A stretch of 64,000 bases of DNA. Origin: Paenibacillus sp. PK3_47. Its GTDB lineage: Bacteria > Bacillota > Bacilli > Paenibacillales > Paenibacillaceae. The notes beneath the pieces are model-generated. The model made no database searches. It was not told the DNA's origin and worked only from the letters and a program-made list of their open reading frames with translations. The translations under genes and the position numbers were made by a program. Shown in pieces: positions 7,854 to 17,522 of this stretch (position 1 is its first letter; each line of letters opens with the position of its first letter). The stretch spans positions 1,116,001-1,180,000 of the forward strand of contig NZ_CP026029.1 of the NCBI RefSeq assembly GCF_023520895.1. Reading direction: 5' to 3'.

Positions 7854-10568
7854 CACCTTAATCTGAATCTCTCCATGCAGGTCAGTCCGGTACACGGACG
7901 CACCCGAATCGGTCAAACGCTCCAGCACATCCCCATTCGGATGCCCGTACATATTGTTGACCCCCGCAGAGATGACCGCGGCACCGGGGTTCCAGAAGTT
8001 CAGCCAGGCTGTGCCGGTTGAGGTTTTGCTGCCGTGGTGGGCGACCTTCAGAACATCAATGGGTAGGCCTTGGCCGATTCCGGCCTGCCGGGCATCCGCC
8101 ACAATGTCTGCCTCCGCTGCCTTATCCATATCTCCCGTAAAAAGAAAGCTGCGGCCGTTCATCTCCAGCCGGAACACAACGGATTCGTGGTTCTGCTCTT
8201 CCACTTCCGGCAGTACAGGCTGGCCGGTATCCTGAGGCCCCGGCCAGAGAAAATGCAGCCGCGTAGCCTCATCGGGAGCCAGCACCATTCCCTGGTGCAC
8301 GCCGTACAGCCTGACATCCGCGGCAAGTGCCGTGTCCATCAGCTTCCGGTAAGGTTCCCGGTCAGCTAATGTCCCGTTGAACAGCAGCGCCGAGACCGGA
8401 ATCTCTTCCAGCACGGCCTGCAGCCCGCCTGCATGATCCTGGTCCCCGTGGGTGAGAATCACAGCATCCAGGCGGTGGATGCCCCGCTTCTTCAGGAGCG
8501 GCACTAACGTCTTGGCCCCGACCTCAAACGGGCTGCGGCGGATGCGCCACTCCTCTTTCTTCCCGAAGCTCAGCGTCCCGCCGCCATCAACCAGAATATG
8601 CGCTCCCTCCGGCGTGGTGATCAGGATGCTGTCGCCCTGCCCTACATCCAGGTAGTTGATGGTTCCCGCACCGTCCAGCTTCTCAGCGTAATAGCCTTTG
8701 TACAGCAGAAGTGCGATCCCGGCCGCGCAGAACACAGCCGCCGGCCCGCTCCAGCGCAGTGCGGCAGGCAAGGGAAACGGGCGGATACCGGGCGCTCCCG
8801 GGCTGCTTCTTCCCGGCAGCAGGCCAATGTTCCTGCCATTGCTGCCCTTCCTGCCATCCCTGCCGCTCCTGCCCCCACCGCTGCCCGGCTGCCCAAGCTC
8901 CTCCAGCGGTCTCGTCTCATCCTCCATATATTGCGGAGCGAGAATGGCCTCCGCCCGCCGCTTCATTGCGTAGAGCAAACCATAGAGCAGCACGTAATAG
9001 AGACAGATCCACAGCAGGGAAGGTGATGTCCAGATCAGCACCCCGGCTGAAAACCCGTTCACCCATTCGACCGCAGCAAATGTAGCCCGGTTCAGCAGCT
9101 CGGCAACCTCAGCAATGGCAAGCGCAGCACCGTTCCAGAAACGGCCAAGCAATAGTGCCAGTGTACCCAGCGGGAGCACCAGAAAAGTAATAAACGGGAC
9201 CAGCACCAGATTAGCGGCAAAGGACAGCAGCGAGAATTGGTTGAAATAATAAACCGTCAGCGGAAAAGATACCAGCTGCGCGATCAGCGTCACCGAGACC
9301 GAACTTCCCAGCCAGCCGGGCAGACGTCTGAACAAGGCTGCAGCAAGCGGTGTATAGACCATCAGTCCCGCGGTGACCAGAAAAGACAGCTGAAAGCTGA
9401 CACTGAGCAGCATATACGGGTTCCAGACCAGCATGATCAGCGCTGCCGCAGCCAGAATATTCATCCCGTCCTTCAGCAGGTGAAACCTGGCTGCAAGCAG
9501 GGCGATCATGCTCATGATGCCGGCACGTACAACGGACGGCCCCGTGCCGGACAGCAGTACATATAACGGAACCAGCAGCAGGGTCACCGTTATCGCTGTC
9601 TCCCGGGTCAGGCGGCAGCGCCTCAGGATGAACAGGATTACACCGACATACACCGCGACATGCATCCCTGAGATCGCCAGAATATGCGTAAGGCCCAGCT
9701 GTGAAAATTGCTTAAAGGTCTCCGGGTCCAGATCCTCCTGGATTCCGATGACCAGACCTTTCATATACCCGGCATGCGGCTCCTGAAATAGACGGTCCAT
9801 CCCGGCACCGAGCGCAGCACGTGCGCCGTCATTCCAGCGCAGGATACGGGATGGCCGCCAGCTGGCCGGAGGTTCAGCCGTCACACTGGCCGTTCCCTCC
9901 CCTTTCAGCAGCCAGTGAATTTTCTTCGTAAGCAGATAGCTGCGGTAATCAAAGCCGCCGAAATTGCGTGCCACGGAAGGCATCTCCAGCTCTCCGTTCA
10001 GCTGCACATGGTCTCCTCTTTGCCACTGCGCAGCCACGGCAATTTCGCTTTCCGCCTGAAGCTTGACCTGGACGGCAACAAGCTCTCCGCCGGCCTCTCC
10101 ATCCTGTAAAGCCTTATCCTTAGACTCCCCCTCCCTACCTGCCTTGGCGCTCTTAACTTCAGAATCAATTCCAGGCTGCTCCACTAAGCCTCCCTCAGTA
10201 TTTCTAATCCTGCTGAGCTTCAGCATAAAATCAACCCGGTCTCCGTCCCGCTCTACCGGAGAAACAATGGTGCCCTCAGCTTCCACCAGACTCTCATGCA
10301 GCCCGTCTGCCGGAGAACCCAGCACATCCGGCAGACGGCTGACATTCCGGTCCTCGCTCCCTTCCCAATATAGAGCCGCTGCCGCCAGCGACATTCCAAG
10401 CACTACAGTATACTTCCAGCCCAGTCTCCCGCAGACGGCACTGATTCCGAGCAGCACCAGACAAACTGCCGAGACAATCAGCAGACCCGGGCCGGAGAAC
10501 AAGCATGCCAGTGCGCTTCCCGTGATCCAGCATACCGTAAAACTTAATAGCGGCCTTCTTCTCAACAA
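7815..10568 (-). CDS. comEC: ComEC/Rec2 DNA-uptake channel protein
   Basis: A 917-residue polytopic membrane protein expected to form the channel passing single-stranded DNA during transformation. N-terminal hydrophobic helices and a soluble domain precede the multi-helix competence domain (THILAISGMHVAVYVG and following). A C-terminal metallo-beta-lactamase-like domain has ILVDGGG, LTHGDQDHAGG, FTGDMD and KVAHHGSKTS. The HxDxDH motif suggests an intact metal site. A Gly/Arg-rich linker (about residues 550-600) separates membrane and nuclease-like parts. The TTG start is the first possible after an in-frame stop and has AGGGGG upstream. It is the last gene of the minus-strand com cluster. Confidence 0.95.
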   Translation of the reverse strand: MLRRRPLLSFTVCWITGSALACLFSGPGLLIVSAVCLVLLGISAVCGRLGWKYTVVLGMSLAAAALYWEGSEDRNVSRLPDVLGSPADGLHESLVEAEGTIVSPVERDGDRVDFMLKLSRIRNTEGGLVEQPGIDSEVKSAKAGREGESKDKALQDGEAGGELVAVQVKLQAESEIAVAAQWQRGDHVQLNGELEMPSVARNFGGFDYRSYLLTKKIHWLLKGEGTASVTAEPPASWRPSRILRWNDGARAALGAGMDRLFQEPHAGYMKGLVIGIQEDLDPETFKQFSQLGLTHILAISGMHVAVYVGVILFILRRCRLTRETAITVTLLLVPLYVLLSGTGPSVVRAGIMSMIALLAARFHLLKDGMNILAAAALIMLVWNPYMLLSVSFQLSFLVTAGLMVYTPLAAALFRRLPGWLGSSVSVTLIAQLVSFPLTVYYFNQFSLLSFAANLVLVPFITFLVLPLGTLALLLGRFWNGAALAIAEVAELLNRATFAAVEWVNGFSAGVLIWTSPSLLWICLYYVLLYGLLYAMKRRAEAILAPQYMEDETRPLEELGQPGSGGGRSGRDGRKGSNGRNIGLLPGRSSPGAPGIRPFPLPAALRWSGPAAVFCAAGIALLLYKGYYAEKLDGAGTINYLDVGQGDSILITTPEGAHILVDGGGTLSFGKKEEWRIRRSPFEVGAKTLVPLLKKRGIHRLDAVILTHGDQDHAGGLQAVLEEIPVSALLFNGTLADREPYRKLMDTALAADVRLYGVHQGMVLAPDEATRLHFLWPGPQDTGQPVLPEVEEQNHESVVFRLEMNGRSFLFTGDMDKAAEADIVADARQAGIGQGLPIDVLKVAHHGSKTSTGTAWLNFWNPGAAVISAGVNNMYGHPNGDVLERLTDSGASVYRTDLHGEIQIKVRREGITVRHKLE

Positions 10569-10606
10569 ACTTCCCCCTCACATAACCTCCTGCAGTTTAG
10601 ACAGCA

Positions 10607-10655
10607 CAAAAAACCCCCGCATTCGCAGCAGCTGCGATTACAGAGGTTCTTCCCC
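10607..10655 (-). terminator. Terminator or attenuator between comEB and comEC
   Basis: On the minus strand AACCTC pairs with GGGGTT around an inner CGCAG-CTG-CTGCG hairpin, followed by a run of six T. It lies between comEB and comEC, so it probably reduces read-through from comEB into comEC. Confidence 0.6.
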
Positions 10656-10688
10656 ATCGTTCCACTATTCGGTTGTTCAAGACTATCG

Positions 10689-11207
10689 TTACTCCGAGAC
10701 CGTGATCATAGTTTCTTTGGGCGGTTCATAATGCTCCAGCTGGCGGAAGATGATGCCCTTGGATTCCAGCATGGCTTCTACTTTCTTCATATCCTTGCGG
10801 TAAGGGCGCAGATAGACAATCTCTACGATCCCGCTGTTGGCCAGCATATTGGCGCAGGTCCAGCAGGGCTCATCTGTAACATAAACCGTGCTGCCTTCCC
10901 GGTCGCTCCGGTCGGTGAACAGCAGCAGATTCTGCTCGGCATGAATGGTGCGGATACAGCGCTGCTTCTTCACCATCGTCTCTACGCCGTCTATGATTTC
11001 CCGTTCATACTGCTCAGAGACCATACAGCCTGCTTCTGAACAGTCCGGGACCCCCATCGGCGCTCCGTTATAAGCCGTACCCAGCAGCTTCTTTCCCTGT
11101 ACCAGCACAGCGCCTACATGACGGCGGGGACAGCGCGAACGGGTGGAGACCATGCAGGCAATATCCATAAAGTATGTATCCCAGTTTTTGCGGTAGGCCA
11201 CAGTCAT
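10689..11207 (-). CDS. comEB: ComEB, dCMP deaminase family protein
   Basis: A 172-residue zinc-dependent deaminase. The signature TIHAEQN supplies the zinc His and catalytic Glu, and PCWTC supplies the two zinc Cys; an inserted Cys-containing segment (CSEAGCMV) is typical of dCMP deaminases. The expected reaction is dCMP to dUMP, feeding thymidylate synthesis. In B. subtilis it lies between comEA and comEC but is dispensable for uptake. Here it is still next to comEC but has been separated from comEA by three inserted genes. The ATG start has GGAGAG upstream. Confidence 0.93.
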   Translation of the reverse strand: MTVAYRKNWDTYFMDIACMVSTRSRCPRRHVGAVLVQGKKLLGTAYNGAPMGVPDCSEAGCMVSEQYEREIIDGVETMVKKQRCIRTIHAEQNLLLFTDRSDREGSTVYVTDEPCWTCANMLANSGIVEIVYLRPYRKDMKKVEAMLESKGIIFRQLEHYEPPKETMITVSE

Positions 11208-11292
11208 TAGCTTCTCTCCACTTTCTCATCAATAGTTGTTCATTATTGTAACACACTGCGGCCTTGTTGCAATATGAAGCAGAACAGCTTGA

Positions 11293-11949
11293 TCATAGCT
11301 CTCCCGAAAAAGGCTGCTTCCTCAGCTCCTTTGGCCGGAGTCCGTTCTTCTTCGCCTGGGGATGCCAGAAAGAATAGGTGGCTGACAGACGCCAGGCAAT
11401 ACGCGGAAAGTTCGGCTGAATGAACAGCGAATCTCTGCTGCTCCGGGTGAGAATCGCGCCCGACAGCTGATCCAGCGCCCTGCCAAGATTCTTCATCGGA
11501 CCTTTACCCAGCGGCACCCGGCTCAGAGAGCTGAGCATCTCCCCTGCCCCGTGCCCTACAGCCATTCCGAAGCGAAAGCCGCAGCGGCTGCACCAGTTGC
11601 GTACAATATCCGCCGCAATCGTACACTGGTGCCCTTCATAGAATCCATTGTTAATCAGCGCATATACGGTAAGATCCGGATTTCCCGGCTTCTGCTGCCG
11701 GAATTCCTCCATTTCGACCATCATCCGCAGCAAATGTGAAGGAACCGCATCAAAGTAGAGCGGAAAGGCCAGCACCAGCACATCTGCTTCGTTCAGCTCC
11801 CGGTATTGTTCAGGCTTTAGCGGCTTTACGTTAACCCGGTACGGGCTCAGCTCGTTGCCTTCGGAGATTAGCGGCTTAAGCTTTTCCAGGAGGACTCCGG
11901 AGTTGCTTGATTTTCCTTTGGGACTCCCATTAACCAGTGCTATTCTCAT
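11293..11949 (-). CDS. Flavodoxin-fold NADPH-dependent FMN reductase-like protein (I)
   Basis: About 218 residues. The N-terminus MRIALVNGSPKGKSSNSG is a flavodoxin-type phosphate-binding loop, followed by VLVLAFPLYFDAVPSHL, the usual second FMN-contact segment. A redox role with bound FMN is inferred; the substrate is unknown. The ATG at 11949 is preferred over the GTG one codon upstream because GGAGG lies 7 bp ahead. It shares one base with the stop of the preceding gene (TGATG), so the two are coupled. Third gene of a TetR-controlled cassette inserted in the com cluster. Confidence 0.75.
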   Translation of the reverse strand: MRIALVNGSPKGKSSNSGVLLEKLKPLISEGNELSPYRVNVKPLKPEQYRELNEADVLVLAFPLYFDAVPSHLLRMMVEMEEFRQQKPGNPDLTVYALINNGFYEGHQCTIAADIVRNWCSRCGFRFGMAVGHGAGEMLSSLSRVPLGKGPMKNLGRALDQLSGAILTRSSRDSLFIQPNFPRIAWRLSATYSFWHPQAKKNGLRPKELRKQPFSGEL

Positions 11950-12452
11950 CACTGTACCTCCTTCAGGCTGTGAACCGAGTCATGAAAAGAAACCGAATAA
12001 TCCGAAGCATCCAGATTGAGCGCATTCGCTTTGACCAGTGCCTGTGCCGTTCCGCATTCTGCCCCGGTCATGCCTTCCCCGTAAAAATGAACCGTAAACC
12101 TGAATTGCCGCTCATACCGCTGCTGATGATGTGTCTCTCCGTTTCGGGTTATGAAATAAGGCAGAATATAGGGCAGTGTCCGGTTCATCACATTGCAGAC
12201 AAACGGGCTGTATCCCCCATACACATTGCGGGTGATGAGCACAAACTCCTCACACGCGGCGAGCCGTTCGCCCATGTGCGTGTAGGAATCCTTCAGCACA
12301 CAGGTGCCGGGAGTGCGGACCCAGCAGCCGAAGCAGCCTACACAATGACGGATGGTCTCCTCCTCTCCAATGACTTCGTCGGTATCCCTGCTGAAGCCTT
12401 TAAGCCAAGTATTATACTCCTGCTCCGCCAGATCATGAACAATCAGTCTCAT
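11949..12452 (-). CDS. Flavodoxin-fold reductase-like protein (II) with Cys motif
   Basis: A 167-residue protein. It carries a CVGCFGCWVRTPGTC-type motif followed by LITRNVYGGYSP, as in the NADPH-dependent FMN reductase / iron-sulfur flavoprotein superfamily. The Cys cluster could bind a metal centre or be redox-active; this is inference. The ATG at 12452 overlaps the tetR stop as ATGA and has GGGAGG upstream. It looks shorter at the N-terminus than canonical flavodoxins, and the first phosphate loop is weak. It may act with the reductase that follows. Confidence 0.7.
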   Translation of the reverse strand: MRLIVHDLAEQEYNTWLKGFSRDTDEVIGEEETIRHCVGCFGCWVRTPGTCVLKDSYTHMGERLAACEEFVLITRNVYGGYSPFVCNVMNRTLPYILPYFITRNGETHHQQRYERQFRFTVHFYGEGMTGAECGTAQALVKANALNLDASDYSVSFHDSVHSLKEVQ

Positions 12453-13036
12453 CTTTCGGTTCCTCCCGATTGAAGAATGACTTGCCATACCTCCTGCCAC
12501 TTCCCTGAATAACGGATGCCGCTGCTGGATAAAAGGGAGGCCACCCCATGGACAAGCGACCAGTAGGCCATCAGCATTTTACCGTCCCGTTCGGGCGGAA
12601 GCCCCAGACTGCGGAACAGCCGGCAGCCTGTCGTCCGGAACACTGCAAATGGCGGATAGGGAGGAACATCCTCTTCCCCGTCTACCTGAATCGTAATCCC
12701 CGACTGAAAGAACAGGAACGGAAAATAAGCCGGATGCTGCTCGAAGAAAGCAATATAGGCTGTCCCCAGCTTCTCCATCGCTGACATAGGTTCATCCTGT
12801 CCGTCAACCGAGGCTTGCAGAGAAAGCGTAAACTGCTCTGTGACATGATCCGCCATCGCCTCCAGCAGCTGCTGGACATCCTTGAAATGACTGTAAGGAG
12901 CTGCGTGGCTAACCCCGCATTTGGCCGCAACCTTGCGCAGCGAAAACCCGCCCGGGCCTTCTTCGTTAATCAGTTCAATGCCGGCTTCGATCAATGTGTT
13001 CCGTAAATCACCATGATGATAGGGTTTCTGTTTCAA
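12449..13036 (-). CDS. TetR/AcrR-family transcriptional regulator
   Basis: A 195-residue regulator. The N-terminal helix-turn-helix (about residues 12-55; FSLRKVAAKCGVSHAAPYSHF) is typical of TetR, with a TetR_C-type ligand domain behind. It starts at TTG with AGGAG 9 bp upstream. It is first in a tetR-reductase-reductase cassette with 4-bp and 1-bp overlaps, so it probably controls both reductases and itself. A perfect palindrome overlaps its promoter (13082-13106). The inducer is unknown; quinone or electrophile sensing would fit the reductases but is speculative. Confidence 0.9.
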   Translation of the reverse strand: MKQKPYHHGDLRNTLIEAGIELINEEGPGGFSLRKVAAKCGVSHAAPYSHFKDVQQLLEAMADHVTEQFTLSLQASVDGQDEPMSAMEKLGTAYIAFFEQHPAYFPFLFFQSGITIQVDGEEDVPPYPPFAVFRTTGCRLFRSLGLPPERDGKMLMAYWSLVHGVASLLSSSGIRYSGKWQEVWQVILQSGGTER

Positions 13037-13059
13037 CGATTAGTGCTCCTTTTTCCAAT

Positions 13060-13106
13060 CTTTACACTGTAAATATATTCCTTTATCTTGACAGTGTCAA
13101 GATAAA
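13060..13106 (-). promoter_or_regulatory. Promoter and operators of the tetR-reductase cassette
   Basis: On the minus strand a -35 TTGACA (13100-13095), a 17-bp spacer and a -10 TATATT (13077-13072) form a near-consensus promoter. The -35 lies inside a 25-bp perfect palindrome at 13082-13106 (arms TTTATCTTGACA, one central base). A second palindrome, TTTACA-C-TGTAAA (13061-13073), overlaps the -10. Both share the core ACA-n-TGT, with centres 27 bp apart. This strongly suggests autoregulation by TetR. The operator begins only 19 bp downstream of the comEA stop. Confidence 0.8.
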
Positions 13107-13124
13107 ATAGTCCCCTTTTTCCCA

Positions 13125-13856
13125 TCAAAAAATGACCGCCGGCTCCAGCTTCTCCAGCATCTTCGGGCCAATTCCCTTTACCTCGCCCAAATCATCCAGG
13201 CTGCGAAACATTCCGTTGCTGGTTCGGTAATCTATAATGGCCTGCGCCTTTTTCTCTCCAATGCCCGGCAGCTCCATCAGCTCAGCAGCTCCGGCTGTAT
13301 TCACATTGATCTTTCCTTCAGTGTCCGCAGAGACAGATGTGGTGCTGCCCGCCGCAGAGCCGGCAGAAATACCAGTGTCTGTAGTACTGCCGGACGCATC
13401 CGCAGCGGCTTCCGCCCAGCCGCTTGCTAATGTCCCGGTTCCGCCTCCCGAACTGTTCCCTGCTGCCCCTTCGGCCCCGTTATCCACAGTATGTTTCGTT
13501 CCCGCTGCTGCGGTACTGGCGGCCGCTTCGTTTTTCCCGGCAATATCTGCTCCGGCATCTGCGCTGGCTGGCAGTTCCGGGGCCCCGGCATTACTTTCCG
13601 TGCTCCCGCCTGCTGGTCCGGTCTGCCCCTGATTCCCCGCACTCTCCGCCAGCTTCCCGGTCTCTCCCTTCCCGCCGCCTTCAGCGGCATCCGTTTTTTC
13701 TCCCCTATCCTCCACACCAACAGCCTGTGCCATAGAGGCGTCCAGAGTCTCCCATCCGGCGATCCCTTTTTCCAGCTCGCGCTCTGCTGTCCACAGCACC
13801 CCTCCGCCGATCAATAGGGCAGCTGCAGCCGATAATATTGCTCTTTTATTCAGCAT
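13125..13856 (-). CDS. comEA: ComEA-like competence DNA-binding protein
   Basis: 243 residues. An N-terminal membrane anchor (about residues 5-25) is followed by a long Ala/Gly/Ser/Thr-rich linker (about residues 45-180) and a C-terminal helix-hairpin-helix pair ([22 protein letters not shown] and [14 protein letters not shown]). The HhH domain binds incoming double-stranded DNA at the cell surface. The SLBB domain of B. subtilis ComEA is not recognisable; the linker takes its place. The ATG at 13856 is chosen for its AGGAGG site. Divergent from comER, no terminator before the tetR cassette. Confidence 0.88.
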   Translation of the reverse strand: MLNKRAILSAAAALLIGGGVLWTAERELEKGIAGWETLDASMAQAVGVEDRGEKTDAAEGGGKGETGKLAESAGNQGQTGPAGGSTESNAGAPELPASADAGADIAGKNEAAASTAAAGTKHTVDNGAEGAAGNSSGGGTGTLASGWAEAAADASGSTTDTGISAGSAAGSTTSVSADTEGKINVNTAGAAELMELPGIGEKKAQAIIDYRTSNGMFRSLDDLGEVKGIGPKMLEKLEPAVIF

Positions 13857-14008
13857 AATGGCCTCCTTTATACGGTTGTACTGAGTATTTATACATTTTT
13901 CTTTTATTCCGGTCCAGAATATGTCATTTGGCCAAGTGTAGACCGCATACATTTAACGAAGAGCTATCCTGCAAGCCAAAAGCAGTAAAAGAAAGGAGGT
14001 ACCCCAGG

Positions 14009-14860
14009 ATGAAGGTGGGATTTATCGGAACCGGCAGTATGGGCGGTCTGCTCATTGAAGCCTTTCTGTCGTCAGGAGCGCTTGAACCGCAGCAGGTGCT
14101 GGCCAGCAACCGCAGCCAAGGCAGGCTGCTGCGGCTCCAGCAGCGCCACCCCGGCATTATCCTGTGCGAGAGCAACAAAGAAACGGCAGCCGGGAGCGAT
14201 ATCGTCTTTTTATGCGTCAAACCCCTGGAGTTCAAAACGCTGACGGATGAGATCGCAGCCAGCCTGAACAGCGGCCAGATCGTCGTATCAATCACCAGTC
14301 CCGTCCAGCTGTACCATTTGGAATCGGTTCTTCCATCCAAAATCGCCAAGGTTATCCCCAGCATCACCAACAACGTCAAGAGCGGGAGCTCCCTGTGCAT
14401 ATTCGGCAGCAGGCTTGACAAGCAAGACAGGCTGATAGTGCAGAGGCTGCTGTCCTTCATAAGTGTTTCGGTGGAAATCCCTGAAGATCATACCCGGATA
14501 TCATCGGACTTTTCCAGCTGCGGACCGGCATTCATCAGTTTTTTTGTCGAGAGATGGATTGAAGCCGCAGTAGAGGCAACCGGTATTGATGAAGCCCTCA
14601 TCAGCCGGCTGGCCGGCGAGATGCTGCTGGGCACCGGCAAACTGCTTACTGAAGGCAGCTTCTCCCCACAGGAACTGCAGGAACGGGTTGCCGTACGCGG
14701 CGGCATCACTGCAGAAGCGCTGAATCATCTGCGCAGCAGTCTGGAGGGCGTATTTGAACGCCTGATCACCACGACGCATGATAAATACGACGAAGATGTT
14801 GAAAAGCTTGATTTGCTGTTTGGACGCAGCAGTCTTGCCCAAAGCCCGCTCGACCGTTAA
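14009..14860 (+). CDS. comER: ComER, pyrroline-5-carboxylate reductase-like protein
   Basis: A 283-residue protein of the ProC superfamily. It has an N-terminal Rossmann loop (VGFIGTGSMGG) and the segments FLCVKPLEF, ITSPVQLYHLE and SCGPAFISFF, as in late competence protein ComER. The B. subtilis homologue is divergent from the comE operon, exactly as here; its enzymatic role is unclear, and effects on sporulation or biofilm have been reported for relatives. The ATG at 14009 follows AAAGGAGG. Confidence 0.9.
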   Translation: MKVGFIGTGSMGGLLIEAFLSSGALEPQQVLASNRSQGRLLRLQQRHPGIILCESNKETAAGSDIVFLCVKPLEFKTLTDEIAASLNSGQIVVSITSPVQLYHLESVLPSKIAKVIPSITNNVKSGSSLCIFGSRLDKQDRLIVQRLLSFISVSVEIPEDHTRISSDFSSCGPAFISFFVERWIEAAVEATGIDEALISRLAGEMLLGTGKLLTEGSFSPQELQERVAVRGGITAEALNHLRSSLEGVFERLITTTHDKYDEDVEKLDLLFGRSSLAQSPLDR

Positions 14861-14875
14861 TAGTCCGCACAATGG

Positions 14876-14919
14876 GCAAAGCCCCCCGCAAAATATCCCC
14901 ACAAAGTGCGGCTTTGCTT
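14876..14919 (+). terminator. Possible weak terminator after comER
   Basis: GCAAAGCC pairs with GGCTTTGC, with CCGCA/TGCGG inside, shortly after the comER stop. The downstream T-tract is poor, so the call is tentative. Confidence 0.35.
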
Positions 14920-14982
14920 CGATGCGTATTCAGGCACTTTGCAAACGGCCCCAAGTAGATAAACTTTCTGCTCAGTTAACAA

Positions 14983-15019
14983 AAAACCCGCAGCACGGAA
15001 TAATCCGTAGCTGCGGGTA
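14983..15019 (-). terminator. Terminator of leuS
   Basis: CCCGCAGC-ACGGA paired with TCCGT-GCTGCGGG around a short loop; on the minus strand it is followed by TTTTTTG. It lies 17 bp after the leuS stop. Confidence 0.85.
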
Positions 15020-15035
15020 GAGTTGCGTTCTTCGC

Positions 15036-17486
15036 TTAACCCACTACAATATTAACAAGCTTGCCCGGAACCGCAATAATCTTGCGGACGGTTTTGCCTT
15101 CTACTGCCGCTTTTACATTCGGCAGCTGGAGCGCATGCTCTTCCATCTCCTGTTTTCCCATGTCCTGAGGAATCAGCGCACGCTGTACGATTTTGCCGTT
15201 GACCTGCACGACGATTTCCACCTCGGCATCCACCGTCCAGGCTTCATCGTAAGCCGGCCAGCTTACATAGCTGATACTGCCTTCATGACCCAGCAGCTGC
15301 CACAGCTCTTCGGCAATATGCGGTGCCAGCGGCGACAGCATCTGTACAAAGTGCTCTGCAGATTCACGGGACAAGGTGTCCTGCTTGTAAGCATCGTTGA
15401 TGAAGATCATCAGCTGGCTGATTGCGGTATTGAAGCGCAGGCCTTCGAAATCCTCGGTCACCTTCTTCAGCGTCTTGTGCCAGGTCCGTTTGAACTCGTC
15501 AGTGCCGCCGTCCTCGGTGATCTTGGCGCTCAGGCTGCCGTCCTCATTCACGAACAGGCGCCATACGCGGGAGAGGAAGCGGTGAATCCCTTCCACACCT
15601 TTTTCATTCCAAGGCTTGGTGGCTTCCAGCGGCCCCATGAACATTTCATAGACACGCAGTGTATCCGCGCCGTAGGCTTCTACAATTTCATCCGGGTTGA
15701 TGACATTGCCGCGCGATTTACTCATCTTCTCATTGTTGTTCCCCAGGATCATGCCCTGGTTCACCAGCTTATGGAAAGGCTCCTTCGTATCCACTACACC
15801 GATATCATACAGCACCTTGTGCCAGAAGCGGGCGTACAGCAGGTGAAGCACCGCATGTTCGGCTCCGCCGATGTACAGGTCAACCGGCAGCCATTCCTTT
15901 TGCTTCTCCGGCGAACACAGCTCCTTGTCGTTGTGCGGATCGATATAACGCAGATAGTACCAGCAGCTGCCGGCCCATTGCGGCATGGTATTGGTCTCGC
16001 GGCGGGCTTTCATGCCGGTCTCGGGATCAACCGTTTCGACCCATTCCGTAACATTCGCCAGCGGAGACTCACCAGTGCCCGAAGGCTTGATCGCATCAAC
16101 ATCCGGCAGTACCAGCGGAAGTTGATCGACAGGAACAGTCTTCATTGTGCCGTCCTCCAGATGGAGAATCGGAATCGGCTCGCCCCAGTAACGCTGGCGG
16201 CTGAACAGCCAGTCGCGCAGGCGGTAGGTTACTTTGCCTTGACCGCTGCCCTGCTCTTCCAGCCAGGATATCATCTTCGCGATCGCTTCCTTGTTCTCCA
16301 GGCCGTTCAGGAAGTCCGAGTTCACATGCGGGCCGTCGCCGCTGTAAGCCTCTTCTTCCACATTACCGCCCTGGACCACTTCAATGATGTCCAGTCCGAA
16401 CTGCTTGGCGAATTCCCAGTCACGGCTGTCATGGCCCGGAACAGCCATAATGGCTCCTGTGCCGTATCCGGCCAGTACATAATCGGCAATCCAGATTGGC
16501 ACCTTCGCGCCGTTCACCGGATTAACTGCATAAGCGCCTGTGAACACGCCGCTTTTCTCCTTGGCCAGATCTGTACGCTCCAGATCGCTCTTGCGGGCTG
16601 CCTTCTCACGGTATTCCGCAACAGCTGCCGCCTGGGCTTCCGTAGTAATCGTGTCGACCAGCTTATGCTCCGGCGCCAGCACGCAGTAGCTTGCACCGAA
16701 CAAGGTATCCGGACGGGTCGTAAATACGGTCAGGGATGCATCATGGCCGTCGATTGCGAAGTTGACTTCCGCACCGGTCGATTTGCCGATCCAGTTGCGC
16801 TGCATATCCTTGATGCTCTCTTCCCAGTCCAGTTCATCCAGATCCTCAAGCAGGCGTTCCGCGTATTCGGTAATCTTCAGAATCCACTGGCGCATCGGTT
16901 TGCGGACAACGGGATGTCCGCCGCGCTCACTTTTGCCGTCAATAACCTCTTCGTTCGCCAGAACCGTTCCCAATGCTTCACACCAGTTGACCGATACTTC
17001 AGCTACATAAGCCAGGCCGCGGTTGTACAGCTGGATAAAAATCCACTGTGTCCATTTATAATAATCCGGATCTGTTGTGCTGATCTCGCGGTCCCAGTCA
17101 TACGAGAAGCCGAGCGATTTGATCTGGCGGCGGAAATTATCAATGTTCTTGAAGGTAATATCCCGCGGATGCTGGCCGGTATCCATGGCATACTGCTCCG
17201 CCGGCAAACCGAATGCATCCCAGCCCATCGGGTGCAGCACGTTATAGCCGCGCATGCGCTTGTAGCGGGAGACGATATCAGTCGCCGTGTATCCTTCCGG
17301 GTGGCCTACATGCAGACCGGCGCCTGACGGATACGGAAACATATCCAGGGCATAAAATTTAGGCTTATCTGCTTCTTCACCTGTCTTGAACGTCTTGTTC
17401 TCATCCCAGAACTTCTGCCATTTCGGCTCAATACTCTGGGCACGGTAGCCGGTTCCGGCTGCTGTGCCTGTTTTGTGTTCACTCAT
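15036..17486 (-). CDS. leuS: Leucyl-tRNA synthetase
   Basis: An 816-residue class I synthetase charging tRNA-Leu in the cytoplasm. The HIGH-type motif is HVGHPEG, the KMSKS loop is [10 protein letters not shown], and a CP1 editing insertion lies in the middle (residues about 220-420; [12 protein letters not shown]). The C-terminal anticodon-binding domain ends in GKLVNIVVG. The ATG at 17486 follows AAGGAGGAG at normal spacing. A T-box leader with a CTC (Leu) specifier lies upstream, so expression should rise when tRNA-Leu is uncharged. Confidence 0.97.
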   Translation of the reverse strand: MSEHKTGTAAGTGYRAQSIEPKWQKFWDENKTFKTGEEADKPKFYALDMFPYPSGAGLHVGHPEGYTATDIVSRYKRMRGYNVLHPMGWDAFGLPAEQYAMDTGQHPRDITFKNIDNFRRQIKSLGFSYDWDREISTTDPDYYKWTQWIFIQLYNRGLAYVAEVSVNWCEALGTVLANEEVIDGKSERGGHPVVRKPMRQWILKITEYAERLLEDLDELDWEESIKDMQRNWIGKSTGAEVNFAIDGHDASLTVFTTRPDTLFGASYCVLAPEHKLVDTITTEAQAAAVAEYREKAARKSDLERTDLAKEKSGVFTGAYAVNPVNGAKVPIWIADYVLAGYGTGAIMAVPGHDSRDWEFAKQFGLDIIEVVQGGNVEEEAYSGDGPHVNSDFLNGLENKEAIAKMISWLEEQGSGQGKVTYRLRDWLFSRQRYWGEPIPILHLEDGTMKTVPVDQLPLVLPDVDAIKPSGTGESPLANVTEWVETVDPETGMKARRETNTMPQWAGSCWYYLRYIDPHNDKELCSPEKQKEWLPVDLYIGGAEHAVLHLLYARFWHKVLYDIGVVDTKEPFHKLVNQGMILGNNNEKMSKSRGNVINPDEIVEAYGADTLRVYEMFMGPLEATKPWNEKGVEGIHRFLSRVWRLFVNEDGSLSAKITEDGGTDEFKRTWHKTLKKVTEDFEGLRFNTAISQLMIFINDAYKQDTLSRESAEHFVQMLSPLAPHIAEELWQLLGHEGSISYVSWPAYDEAWTVDAEVEIVVQVNGKIVQRALIPQDMGKQEMEEHALQLPNVKAAVEGKTVRKIIAVPGKLVNIVVG

Positions 17487-17522
17487 TTGTCTGCTCCTCC
17501 TTGGAGTGTTGCAATTAAAGTA

